A stretch of 64,000 nt of DNA from Phytophthora colocasiae. Taxonomy: Eukaryota > Oomycota > Peronosporomycetes > Peronosporales > Peronosporaceae. Numbering within the stretch: the stretch's first letter is position 1; the number at the start of each line of letters is the position of its first letter. The position numbers and the translations under genes are program-made. The stretch spans positions 1,798,001 to 1,862,000 of the forward strand of contig JAGKQI010000049.1 in assembly GCA_018806915.1 (NCBI GenBank). The letters run 5' to 3'. Below the pieces are notes generated by a model, which ran no database searches, was not told where the DNA came from, and saw only the letters and a list, made by a program, of their open reading frames with translations. Positions 19,711-30,428 of the stretch are shown piece after piece.

Positions 19711-20053
19711 AAACTCCTACTCTCCACTCTTGTTGCTACTGACGCCGGCGTTGGCGATGCAGGTCTTGCGTAAGAAGTGGCTCACCGTTCCTCCCGTCGC
19801 TATTTTTTTTATTTTCTTTTTTCTTCTTAATTGGAGAAATCTAAGTGGAATCGATGAGTTCTATTTGCTGATTTTGTCAAGAGCAATGATTTGCCTGAGG
19901 GCAGAAATAAAATTTAGTTGGCTCTGGTATGATCAAGTCATGAGATTGTTTATCGTAATAAAGGCAAGTTATGTTGCTTAATAACTATCGCAACGATACC
20001 GGGAATCATAAGGAATTTAGATTCAGGTGTAGATTGATACTACGGAACCATCT
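19711..20053. other. Intergenic between two broken CRN-like modules
   Basis: AT-rich sequence with a T-rich run near 19803-19829; no gene or repeat recognised. Confidence 0.5.
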
Positions 20054-21660
20054 CTAAAAAGTACATGTAGTTCCTGGTGGAAAACTCTTGAGGTACGCGA
20101 CCTTCAACGGCACCTTGGTGTCAGGCTCATCTGGAGCAATCCGAAAAGCATCACACGTCTTCTTGTCTGGCACCAGCGCAATGTAAATGCAGCCGTTTGG
20201 AAAGAACCCCGCATACTTATTAATCGCCTCTGAATCGACAGTGTGCTTTTTCGACTTCGTGATTAGAAACAATCCAACCGCCTCCTTGAACAGTCCATCC
20301 GTTTTCAGTTTGGCGACACAATCGATAGAGTTCAATGAGCGAAATAACGGATACCAATAATCGTCAACGAACTCGCGAATTGTTTCATAACCACATCACA
20401 TTCCGCTGCATCCTTTCCATCACTGCTGTACGACTTGGGTTCAATATCTAAGTCATCATAGGTATGAGCTTCTGTTGCTTTCTCTCGGTCATACATCCTC
20501 ACTCGCAACTTGATCTTCTTCCCGATCCTTGCCAACGAATGCACGTAATTTTCAAACGCAGTGTCCTTGAGCCCGTCGTCTCGGAGCAAGTTGGCTTGGT
20601 GCCACAGCTCTTCGTAGTAGGACGGCTCCACAATATTACCAAGCTGCCTCAGCGCATAGTCCGAGGTGATCACATAAACCCAATGTTTGCTGTATATGTA
20701 CTTCTTCAAGTCACAGAAATCGTTTTTTGGGATCCCCGTCATGCGTAAGCGATCAACTTCACTCGTCGATACAGCCCTGTACTGCGTATTGAGAAGTTCT
20801 GCAACCGCCGGTACAACCAACTGAACAGCATTGTCGATCGAGTTCTCCACATACTCTCGTTCTGATAAGAAATCGCGCAAATTTCCGCCCGAGTAGAAGT
20901 ATTTGTCCGAGATGTCTGATTCCGACCACTTACGATACTCGCCAATCTTTTTCAGATCCGCTAAAGACCAAAACGGCACAAGGCATCGTCTTAGAAGGAC
21001 GTCATTGTTCTTGAATTCGTAATCAACAGAGACGGCAAGCAGACGGAATCGTCCCAGCGTTTCAAAGCGTTTTATCACGTCGTCTCGCACGAAGCCATCC
21101 AGACACAATTCAAACTTTTGATTCTCCAGATCAGCAATATCCTGAATTGCTGCTCCATTCCTTCTCCAGAACACGGGGGTTCTGCTCTGTCCATCGAGGT
21201 ACAACATGGAAAATCCTGCAGGCTGCGCTGCCTTCTGTTTTCGAAACAAGACGACACGTTTTCTTTCGACCAAGGCCATATAAAACGCAAACAACACAAC
21301 CAGCATACTCTTTCCGACTCCAAGTGCCCCCATACACACAACGTTACGTCCTGCTCTCAGCTGGGTCTTGAATACCTCGATGATATTTAGTGCTTCCTTT
21401 CGAACGTAGAACCACTTGGGAAAATCCGGCACGACCTCGTTAATGTTGAGATTGACGCCACCAACAGACCATGCATCGATGTTCAAGTTGCGCCTGATGG
21501 ACGTCATAGTTTCGTTTGGGATGATAGCAGCTGTGATCTGTCCCCAACCATCAACCGCTCGATGAACTTCAGTCCATGATCTAGCCTTCTTGTGTGGAGG
21601 TTGCTCATCCATTTCCACTCGACGCTTACTCGGCACACGCACAACTAGAGCGTTTTCCTC
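20054..21660 (-). pseudogene. CRN/RHS-like P-loop NTPase module, truncated and frameshifted
   Basis: The main frame (21612 or further upstream to 20332) encodes an NTPase with Walker A (CMGALGVGKSMLVV) and a hydrophobic strand ending FELCLDGF at the expected Walker B position. A single-base shift near 20335 moves the C-terminal 93 codons (NSIDCVAKLKTDGLFKEAVG...) into another frame. The start is odd: the frame can be read back only to about 21660, where ENALVVRVPSK resembles the HVLVVVP junction of Crinklers, and no LFLAK-type N-terminus precedes it. Such NTPases occur in Crinkler C-termini and in trypanosome RHS proteins. It is probably a gene fragment cut at the usual module junction; if ATG 21612 is used, a protein without translocation domain could still be made. 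Confidence 0.62.
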
Positions 21661-22308
21661 AGAACCGCCAAACTAGCAGCTTTTGCACTGGTCCTTGGTC
21701 TTGTCTTCCTACTCCTTGTTGTTGTGCAGGTCTCCTTGGTGCGTCGGTTCTTCAGCAAGTGGTAAGAAAGGAAGATACAGGTAAATTCCAAAGTAGTACT
21801 GATTGTTATTAGGAGGAAAGCGATCGATCAAGATGATCACTGGCCTTCCTGTCACTCAACCGTGACGGATCCTGACACAGGCGAAAGTTCTCCTCCGGGA
21901 AGCCGTCGGCTCAAAACGCCTCTACTTAAGCTTTCTTTAAATTTCGTCGAAGAAACGTGTGTAAAATAACTTTTATGACAAAGAAAACTATTTTCCATTC
22001 CATCAAAAGCAACATAAATTCTGAAATGTTTTGTTATCTGTGCACGATCTGTACTTTCGTCGATTACGTGAAGATAATGGCGACGAAGTACATGCTGACG
22101 GTAATTTTGCTTTCACTCGTGGATCGGCTCGTTCTTCTGATCGTACGACCCATCGTCCATTATTTCGCGGGCCATTAGCATTGTACATACACATGCACAC
22201 TGTGTACAAACTTCAACTATACATTCTCAAAAATAGCTATTATTCGTTGGTTGCATCGTCTTCTCCTAAACTAACTCCTGCATCAGAGACATACTTGACG
22301 CCTTTACT
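21661..22308. other. Upstream region of PP1
   Basis: No gene recognised. A short minus-strand frame near 21830-21700 (IDRFPPNNNQYYFGIYLYL...) has no known match and ends before the NTPase frame. The proximal 300 bp should hold the PP1 promoter. Confidence 0.45.
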
Positions 22309-23366
22309 ATGGCCGATCCAAGCATCCAGATAGTGGACGGTGTCATCCGCAAGCTGCTGAGTGTACAGGATAAACCGACACAAACCGAAGTGACTGACAT
22401 CACGACAGACGAAGTTTTGCTACTCTGTCGTAAAATTCGCACGGTAAATACATTCCTCAAACCAACAACATCGGTATTATATCCAACATTTCTTCTTGTT
22501 TCATCTCTAGATTTTCCTGGAACAACCCCCACTAGTGGAAGTCCCAGCGCCAATCAACATTTGCGGCGATACCCACGGCCAATACTCCGATTTACTGCGG
22601 TTGTTTGAGATGGGAGGTTTCCCAGATGAACGACGGTATTTATTTCTAGGAGACTACGTCGACCGAGCCATGCAGAGTATTGAGACGATCTGTCTGCTCT
22701 TCGCGTACAAGATCAAATATCCCGAACAACTCTACCTACTGCGAGGAAACCACGAATGTGCCTCTATCAATCGTATTTACGGCTTCTACGACGAGTGTAA
22801 ACGACGTTATTCAGTTAAAGTTTGGCGTACGTTCGGAGACTGCTTTAACTGTATGCCCATTTCCGGTGTCATCTCTGGAAAAGTAAGATTTAAATGCTGG
22901 TTTGCTGCCTTCTTAATGTGTACTTACACTATGTGATTTACAGATTTTCTGTACGCACGGAGGACTTTCACCGGATCTGTACACACTCGACCAGATCAAG
23001 AACATTCGTCGTCCAACGGATGTACCTGACGAAGGTTTATTGTGTGATCTGCTCTGGTCAGATCCCGACCCGGACAGTCAAGGCTGGACCGAGAGTGATC
23101 GTGGCGTGTCGTACATTTTCGGGACGGATGTCGTGGACCAATTCCTCAAGACTCACGACCTGGATCTCGTCTGTCGAGCGCATCAGGTTGTATCTGATGG
23201 CTACGAGTTCTTCGCAGGTCGAAAACTTGTGACGATTTTCTCTGCTCCGAACTACTGCAACGAATTCGACAATGCTGGAGCGATGTTGGTCGTAGATCAA
23301 AGTCTGCGCTGCACTTTCAAAGTGCTCGCTTCCAGTGACAAGCGCAAACCATCGAAAAAGCCCTGA
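22309..23366 (+). CDS. Serine/threonine protein phosphatase PP1-type catalytic subunit
   Basis: Three exons, join(22309..22443, 22511..22882, 22944..23366), introns 67 and 61 bp; 309 residues. It removes phosphate from Ser/Thr with two metal ions. Metal and active-site residues are in place: [63 protein letters not shown]. The LSPDL and [17 protein letters not shown] blocks point to PP1 more than PP2A. Oddly, the usual Gly of GDYVDRG is Ala (GDYVDRA). The tail is short and basic ([11 protein letters not shown]). It converges on the TPR gene with 70 bp between stops. Targeting subunits would set its substrate range. Confidence 0.93.
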
Positions 23367-23436
23367 AAGAGTCAAAAGAGAACGGGAGTTTAGCAACGTA
23401 TTGAATCAGAAATGCATACGAGAATTTAGAACTTTA

Positions 23437-25656
23437 TCAACGCTGTAAGATCTCGAGTCGTGTTAGTGGTGGTCGAGGGTGGCGTTCGTCAAGCTTGACT
23501 TTGAATTCAGTAGCTTCGTCCTGTCCTTCTTCATAAACATCTTGGAACATGAGCGCAGCGGTAGTTGAAAGCGCAACATTCGCTTCTTGAAAACTATCGC
23601 ACACGCTGTTCCGCTTCTGTGACAGCACAGCTATCGCCTCCGCCAAGCCGTAGACACTGTCACCAGTAGCACGAGCTCGAAGTCTCACTAATTGAGACGT
23701 TAGAGCATTGGCCAGCGATCGATACGCGTCTGCACGGTACTGTAAATTCTCATACTTCTCACAAAGTCTCACAAGAGCATCGCACTCGGATAGACGACGT
23801 TCCAGGGCTTCACTGGCTTCGCTGTCACTCTGGGGCTTGGATATCGGACTTTCGTACACGCTGACAATGTGTTTCTGGGCCAAAATCTGCTGATGAACGT
23901 CTCCTATTTCTTCCGCGAGAGCTCGTTGCTTTAGAAACACTTCAAGTGGCTGCATGGGCTCTGATCCGGATTTAAGTCCTGCAGCTTCAGCTGCACCAGG
24001 ACCTTCAATCATCAACAGCTCTCGGAGAGCTGAGCCCATACCGGAATACGCCATTAGTTGCTCTACCTTCAAGTCCAAGATGACTGCTAACTCCAGCGCT
24101 TCACGCCAAAGTGGAATAGCTTCTACATAACGTTGGGTAGCGTTGTAAACGATAGCCAAGTTCCGTAAAGCCCGGTGTTGAGCGTGCAGATCCTCCTGTC
24201 GAAGAGCCAAAGCGAGGTCACGTTTGTGGGAACGCTCTGCAAAGGGGAATTTACCCTCTACAAGTTGTGTGCAACCCGTGTAGCCGAGCAACAGGCCGTG
24301 TAACTTCGCCAATTCGGGGTCAATTGTAGGAAGAGGAGCTTTATCTTCTTCTGCTTCGGGGTTTCCTTCAGTTTTCACACCCGGTTTCTCGTCTTCCTCG
24401 ATGTTAATCCCAGAAAACTCATTCAATTGACCTAAAGCGATCGTAAACTCTGCTTCAGCGGTGTGAAAATCTCCAGCGTAATATTCTTCCTCTCCACGAC
24501 AACTTTGTGTCAACACACGTAGGGAATTGTCTGGTTCAGGTAAAGCACAGGTTAAATTTTCACTTTCCAGGAACAAATCTGCTGGTGTCTTCAATGCCGG
24601 CGCAAGAGCTGATGTTGTTTCTTCTTTTACAGCTTCAACCCCAGCATCAGCTCCCTCTTTGTGACTTGCAGGTGAATTTTGTTGTTCTGTTTGTTGAATT
24701 TCATCAGCTTTTTCCTCTTCTTCGTCCTCGCTCAAGTCTTGTTTCAGCTCTCGCCCGAGATATGACAAGGCGATACCAAGATGGTATTTAACCGTTGCTT
24801 GTTGTTCAAAGTCCTTTGTCTGCTGGGTGGCACGATAAGCACTAGTAAAGAGACTGAACGCTCGCTCCACGTCCCCTTTTTCCAGACAATAGATTCCGAG
24901 ATTGTTATGTGCGCGTGAAATAAGTCGAGGGTCTCGCACGCGATCTGCTAAAGCTACAGCTCGTTCAGCATACTTTAAAGCTTTATCGGAGGCACCTCGA
25001 GCCTTGTAAATACTCGCTAACACTGCAACAACATTACCTCAAGAAGAAAAAATAGCGTAACTAATGAAAAACGTACACATGAAGGCTGTGCTTCGAGCAC
25101 GCGTATCATCTTCATCTTCTTCGCTTGAATCTGGTTCTTCTTCACCTACCACCAATTCCGCTGCATTTTCAGCATCAATAACGTTCCCTTTTGCGTACAG
25201 GAAGAGTGCGTAGTTTGCATTTAACCCCTTGCTCAGTGGTAGGTTACTTGAATCCATTTCTTGGTCTTCTCCTCGACTGCATCTTTTTGCCTCAAGTAGA
25301 TTTTCCATCGCTTCGCTTTGATTCCCAGCTCTCCAATGCATAACGGCTAGCCAATTGAAAGCGTTTGTCTCGAAAGCTGCTATCTCGATATCCTCGTCTT
25401 CAGATGTAGATGGATACGCAGCGTCGACACTTGCTAGAGATTGCTGGAAGTACATAATAGCAAGATTAAACTCGCCATATTCTGCGCACAGTTCCCCAAC
25501 TCGATACTGCAATTGCAACACGAGTCGAGCATGAAGCGATGCATTCTTGGCGCTACTTGCTAACTGAAGTATCAGTGCATCCTTTAACTCTCGAGATTGG
25601 ACGTCGAATTGCGCCTGAAATTGCTGTCGTCGGCGTCGGATGCGAGCTCTCTCCAT
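23437..25656 (-). CDS. Tetratricopeptide-repeat protein
   Basis: Two exons, complement(23437..25022, 25077..25656), with a 54-bp intron starting GTACGT; 721 residues starting MERARIRRRRQQFQAQF. Several TPR-like helix pairs can be seen: YRVGELCAEYGEFNLAIMYF (near 50), FNWLAVMHWRAGNQSEAMENL (near 105), LASIYKARGASDKALKYAER (near 195), AHNNLGIYCLEKGDVERAF (near 225), HRALRNLAIVYNATQRYVEA (near 490). Acidic linkers (SSEEDEDDTRAR and a Glu/Ala-rich stretch near 290-340) separate them. It is a likely scaffold for a protein complex; partners are unknown. The arrangement recalls TPR proteins of cilia or of the TONSL type, but neither can be confirmed. Confidence 0.82.
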
Positions 25657-25716
25657 GGATCACAGGAAAAAATAATAACTGCCAAGTTGTGGGAAACAGC
25701 TAGGCTCTTTTAGGTA

Positions 25717-26828
25717 TTATTGCGCTTCTTGCGAGCGCTTTGCGTCTATAGAACGATTCAGTTTGACTGCACGCTCTGCGATCTCCACTTTCCTCTCGTA
25801 GTTCTTGACGTCCTGCTGCAATTCATACATTTTGGCCTTTTGCCCAACGTAGTCGAGAATCTGCGGCATATCCTTGCTTGGTTCAGCTGACTGCTGGATC
25901 TGCTGCGACTGCAAACGACGCATATCCTTCTGGTTCTTCTCCTCCACGAGCGTTATCTCCTCCACGATCTTCTCGTTCAACTCTGTTCGAGTGCGGATCT
26001 CTCCTTGCAACCACGCACTCTCCTCGAGTAATTCGTGCAGTCGTTTCTTGAGATTATTCAGAACTTGCACAGTGCTCCCTGTAGTTTGTTTCAGACGCAG
26101 CAGCTCTTCGTTGCGCTCTTCAATCTTGGCTACGTACTGTTTGTTCTCAATCTGGAGTTGGTGGAAGTCAATGTAGTGCAGCGCATCGCCCATTTCTTCT
26201 TTGTGACGCAGCTGAGCGTCGATCTTCTGCGCTTGGCTCTTGAGCGTAGCGTTCTTCAGTCGAAGCTTCTCGACAACGGCGTCTTTCTGACGCAGTTTCT
26301 CCTCCATGTATCGGATCATCTTCTCAGCGATCGTCTTGCCCGTACGGAAGTTCTCAGCCCCCACAACGATGTCACGTTTAAACTCGTACGCGTCCTTCTT
26401 CAACTCAGCAATACGGATATCCGTCTCCTCTAGAACAGCTCGTAATGTATCAATGAGCCTCTCGGACGAGCGTTTGGTCTCCTCGAGCTCCTTCTGCGCC
26501 GCTTCCAGTTCCGTACTGCAGATGTCGTTCTTCTGCTCAATGGTCAGCATCATCTGCGTACGTACACGACGTTGTCTAGAGCCTCCGACTTTTTTGTCTC
26601 TGTCTAATTGTTTCTCCTCATCGTCGCTGCCGGTTGTCGGTTGACCGTTGCGCTGCAGATATGACTCTAGTAACTCATTTTCCTGTTTAAGTACATCGTT
26701 CTGATGCGTAAAATCGTCCAGCTGCTCGCAATTACGACGTCAGTGCTCCCGATACATTAGCAAAGGACTTTACGCTAGTGTAAACGCTCTACCTTGGCCT
26801 CCAAGTCGTCCAGCTCTTCGTCGTTCAT
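25717..26828 (-). CDS. CCDC113: Coiled-coil domain-containing protein 113 (CFAP263-like)
   Basis: Two exons, complement(25717..26721, 26793..26828), a first coding exon of only 12 codons (MNDEELDDLEAK); about 346 residues. The acceptor is a tandem NAGNAG (GAGCAG), so a one-Gln variant is possible. The whole protein is coiled coil. The family signature EKLRLKNATLKSQAQKIDAQ, then KEEMGDALHYIDFHQLQIEN and KIEERNEELLRLKQTTGS, is characteristic of CCDC113/CCDC96 (DUF4201). In ciliates and animals this pair links the nexin-dynein region and radial spokes of the axoneme. Here it fits the flagella of zoospores. Confidence 0.88.
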
Positions 26829-27887
26829 TTTCAAAGACACTTCAACTCCCAGCTCAAACTACACTTTGTGGAAGGGAAATGGTTCGACTATTGCTCGAAT
26901 AAGTAGCACACGAATTTATCGCAAAAGTATACGAAGCTTTTAACCAATGAGGGTCAATTACTAATCTTGACTGGATGCTGAATGGTATGGATTTACGTTT
27001 ACGCGTAACCTTTTTACACTGGCTAGACTCTGAATTTGCTGGCTTCATTTCTATAAAACTGTACACCCTGTCCCCGCACCACTGACTAACACTACTACCC
27101 GCCGTAGTCAGTAGCCAACTGATAAACATTCAACACGAATAGTTCTCCCCCCCCCCTTCTATAAAACTGTACCATTTCTATAAGGCACATCAGTGCGGGA
27201 AGTGGTAGCACAACTTGTGCCACAAGGAACCTTTTGCAGGTTCTCCCTGTGCAGGATCTCCATGCATTGTGAGGTTGGGCGCTTGTAGAGGTCGCATTAT
27301 GGATAGTCCTGCTACATTTTTAAGACCCTCGTTGCAGTGTGCAGGCTCTCGGTGTGTCACGGTGTTTTTTGGTAAGGAGATGCTGTTTTAGAGCTCACCG
27401 TTATTGTGGATCTAAACGCATTGTGGAGTACGCTGTATTAAGGGCTTTCGCTACGTGACTGCTGCTATATGATTGTTTTCGCTGTGGATGTTCGTGGTGG
27501 GCGATGGGAGATTGATTCAGGATCATGTATGCCTTGTGAAGGCATTAGGCGTTAAAGGTGTTTCTTTTGCTTTTTGGCGTGGAGCTCTGTGCTATGGACC
27601 ACCGCATGGACTCGCCGATGAAGAAGATAGTTTCGTACCGTACTTTCGTGTGCTATAACGGTTTATGTTAGTTGCTCTTGAAGCTGAGGATGTGGGAATA
27701 GGCGCTATCAGCGCTGGTTGTGATGCAACAGTTTTCATTTATGTTGGATCTGTAGGCTAACGGCTGGTTGTGTGGTAGTGTGATTATTTGTGGCTTGAGG
27801 TAACGTTGGAAACTCGACTCGGAGTGAAATAAAAAACGAGAATGTTATGCCTAGAACACTAGCTAACAGCATCCTAATGTTGATGAG
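26829..27887. other. Gene-poor region
   Basis: No recognisable gene. The word TTCTATAAAACTGTAC occurs twice (about 27049 and 27157) next to a C-run (27146-27157). A plus-strand open frame at 27473-27658 has no similarity and no typical start context. The proximal part upstream of 26828 should contain the CCDC113 promoter. Confidence 0.45.
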
Positions 27888-28722
27888 CTACGCATTTGCA
27901 GTGGTAGGAGCGCCTGTAGGTAAACGTAAGCTCTTGAGTGCGGGAATTTCATGAACATAAAATATTCCCAGACGTCTGGAATTCGACCAGTTGAATTCGT
28001 ACATAGCATAGTAGGCTTGACAATGGTTTATGAATCGGCTTTTGTTTCTACACAACAAAGCATCCACGTTCACTTTGGTACCCCCGCTGGATTTCGCCTT
28101 CGACCGAAACTCAGCTTGGTGTCTTCAGTCTTCTCGAGAAGCGGTGTCTTCTGCAATCAATTTCTCACCGACATACTCGATGATGAAGGACCCTTTCGGA
28201 ATGTTGTTGCCAGAGACAATCCTGAGCCCCGCCTGTGTTTGTATTATGTCAAGTGGGTACCGGGCAAAAATTGATTGCCGCTTCCTGGGCCAATGGAACA
28301 GTTCTAGCTGCCACACATGTTGGCTGTGTTGACGTTAATGCAGGAGCTGATAACATAGCTCCCTGAGTCAGAAAACATGAAACCTCGCACAGACATTTTT
28401 CTCCTCGGTAATCCGGTTTGGACATTACAAGGTAGGGCTGCGATGCCGAGAAGCCGATTCGGTCAATTGGGACGATGCTATCTGGCCATGCCTCCGGGAT
28501 TACCACATCATAGTTGCCTCCGACGGCAGGGAGAGTACCCGCAGCTACATAATGATGGTGTAAAGTGTTCAATGTGTGGAGGATTATCTCTGGATCGCGA
28601 GGTTGATTATGGTTGGAGGGAATGAAAAGCCGTCTCCAGTTCGTTTCGCGTTGTTTTTGCGGTTCAAATGGACAATTGAGTGTCCGCTTTGGTGTGTTGT
28701 GTGAGTGAAGCATGATTCTCAT
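27888..28722 (-). pseudogene. Decayed AWS/SET-domain histone methyltransferase
   Basis: On the minus strand, frames scattered over the region carry a decayed AWS cysteine motif (SCINVNTANMCGS, stop, NCSIGPGSGNQ), the SET N-terminus GLRIVSGNNIPKGSFIIEYVG (28236-28174) and, in another frame, NKSRFINHCQ, matching the S-adenosylmethionine-binding RFINHSC motif with the Ser missing. Stops at 28125 and inside the AWS part and frame changes show that it is dead. Upstream there is a further open piece (YDVVIPEAWPDSIVPIDRIGF). It may be a copy of a repeated SET-gene family. Confidence 0.72.
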
Positions 28723-29224
28723 CGTAATTTTTCGCGGTCGATTCAGTGATTTGGTCCCCTCATTGTGTGTATTCGCGTGTCCTGGTCGCGCTGTACGCGC
28801 GGCCTCGTCTTCTTCTTACATCTACCAGGCACACCTGAAGGTCTTCTACATGTGTACCGAGTTTTAGCTTTAGATTCGCCTCTCAGCGTGCTCTAGACTT
28901 CGGTCCGGTTCCGACGCGACACAATAGTGTATCCATGACACAAGTTGATGACACAAATTCATGGAGGATACTTGGCTTCCATGAGCGTACATTACTTTCA
29001 GGATGGATTAACTATGTCGCTCACAGTACTACCTAACTCTTCGCCGAGAGGACATGCTCTTAAAAATACCCTGGTAGCAATGGTCCTCTATGCGTATACC
29101 AAGTTTCGCAAGTAGTCTGTGTGGCAATTTTCTGCACAGTGAGCGACATATTAATGTGTATCCACATTAATATATGTCGCTTACTGTAGTGCATGATAGG
29201 TGCTGAGGATTAATTCAAGACACC
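28723..29224. other. Intergenic with inverted-repeat element, upstream of the Nudix gene
   Basis: No gene. It contains the small inverted-repeat element described separately and the promoter of the Nudix gene. Confidence 0.5.
29013..29188. repeat. MITE-like element with ATGTCGCTCAC inverted repeats and a hairpin
   Basis: TATGTCGCTCAC (29013-29024) is repeated inverted as GTGAGCGACATA (29139-29150). Directly after it, CAGTGAGCGACATATTAATGTG pairs with CACATTAATATATGTCGCTTACTG around a 4-base loop (29137-29188). The three related arms suggest a small non-autonomous DNA transposon, or two overlapping ones. Confidence 0.6.
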
Positions 29225-30427
29225 ATGAAGCGGGCTCTTGTCATCCGTAATGTGTCGAGCCACGACGTGCCGCTCGACTCGCTGGACAACGCGTGCGTAC
29301 AGGCCTGTTGCCGGGAGGGTTTTATCACGGAGCTGGCGGTGAATGACGAGCAGGACGTGATGCACCAGCTCATGCAGACGCACGCGCGCTCCAGCGCCAG
29401 CAACGACCGGCGCTTCGCCTATCAGCAGGCGCCTCCGATGCGCGCACACGCTGTCTCGGCTAGCGCTCCTTCAGCTCCCTTTGATGTCGTGCTGTTCCGC
29501 GCTTCAGGTCTATCGGAACGTCGTCTGTACCCTCTTTTGCGCACGATCCGCACCATCAGTAAGCAGATCTTCCTCTGTGTCTTCAGTCCGCAGTTGGTGG
29601 AGCATCCAATGGGGCGGTACCAGTGCTTCCAAGAAGGAGCGTCCATGGTCACTGACTCGTTGCATGCCGTACGAGAAGTATTGGCCTTTGTAGGTTCTTG
29701 TGGAGAGGAACCGAGTTATGATCGACGAAGCAGAGGCAGATCTGGAGGTCGCGACGGCTTCACGTGTCCGTTCTGCGGCAAGAATGGCATGGATGAAGAC
29801 CAACTCTGGAGACATTGTCCAATGTATCATATTAATGAGAAGAACACGGACGGGATCAACTGTCCGATCTGTCGAGAGACTCCTCGAGGACCGTTCCAAG
29901 TGCACATGCACAACGCCCATGGACCCCCAGGCAGGCGCGAAATGGCCAGTGAATTCCGCATGGCCGACAGCACACTCTATTCGTTCGCACTGGTCGTGTG
30001 CCATAACAAAAAGTACAACAGCTTCTTGCTCGTGCAAGAATTCGCCAACTCCGGCTTCTGGTTACCAGGTGGAGGTATCGACAGTGGCGAAAACCCGGCA
30101 CAAGCAGCTATCCGAGAGACGAAAGAGGAGGCTGGCATCGACATTCGACTGACAGGACTGCTGAAGCTTGAGTATCACCCGAAACAAGACCGGAACGGGA
30201 GTCAATATGTGCGAATGCGCTTCATCTTCTATGCTGAACCGATGGACTGCGACCAACCACCCAAGTCGATCCCAGATTACGAAAGTGCCGGTGCAACGTG
30301 GTGTCGAGCAGATCAAGTCGCCTCGCTGCCGCTTCGAGGCTCGGAACCAGTCACTTACTTTAACCACATTGCATCTGGTAAGCCGATCTTCCCGCTTGAG
30401 CTCATCCACATGACGTCTTCATCTTAA
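29225..30427 (+). CDS. Zinc-finger/Nudix hydrolase fusion protein
   Basis: Single exon, 400 residues. The N-terminal part (about 1-160) looks like an alpha/beta receiver-like fold (VVLFRASGLSERRLYPLLRT...) without an obvious phosphoacceptor. Residues near 178-240 hold two zinc fingers (FTCPFCGKNGMDEDQLWRHC...H and NCPICRETPRGPFQVHMHNAH), similar in spacing to the C2HC/C2H2 fingers of RNF114/Di19-type proteins, but no RING is present. The C-terminal part is a Nudix hydrolase with a full box G-x5-E-x7-RE-x2-EE-x-G (from GGIDSGE to REtkEEAG, near 284-306). Substrate unknown: nucleoside diphosphates linked to another group. Its stop lies one base from the stop of the convergent EF-hand gene. Confidence 0.85.
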   Translation: MKRALVIRNVSSHDVPLDSLDNACVQACCREGFITELAVNDEQDVMHQLMQTHARSSASNDRRFAYQQAPPMRAHAVSASAPSAPFDVVLFRASGLSERRLYPLLRTIRTISKQIFLCVFSPQLVEHPMGRYQCFQEGASMVTDSLHAVREVLAFVGSCGEEPSYDRRSRGRSGGRDGFTCPFCGKNGMDEDQLWRHCPMYHINEKNTDGINCPICRETPRGPFQVHMHNAHGPPGRREMASEFRMADSTLYSFALVVCHNKKYNSFLLVQEFANSGFWLPGGGIDSGENPAQAAIRETKEEAGIDIRLTGLLKLEYHPKQDRNGSQYVRMRFIFYAEPMDCDQPPKSIPDYESAGATWCRADQVASLPLRGSEPVTYFNHIASGKPIFPLELIHMTSSS

Positions 30428-30428
30428 G

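Noticed and set aside
29510..30037. 175-codon frame antisense to the Nudix gene
   Set aside because: Shadow of the coding strand; the plus strand has a complete Nudix box.
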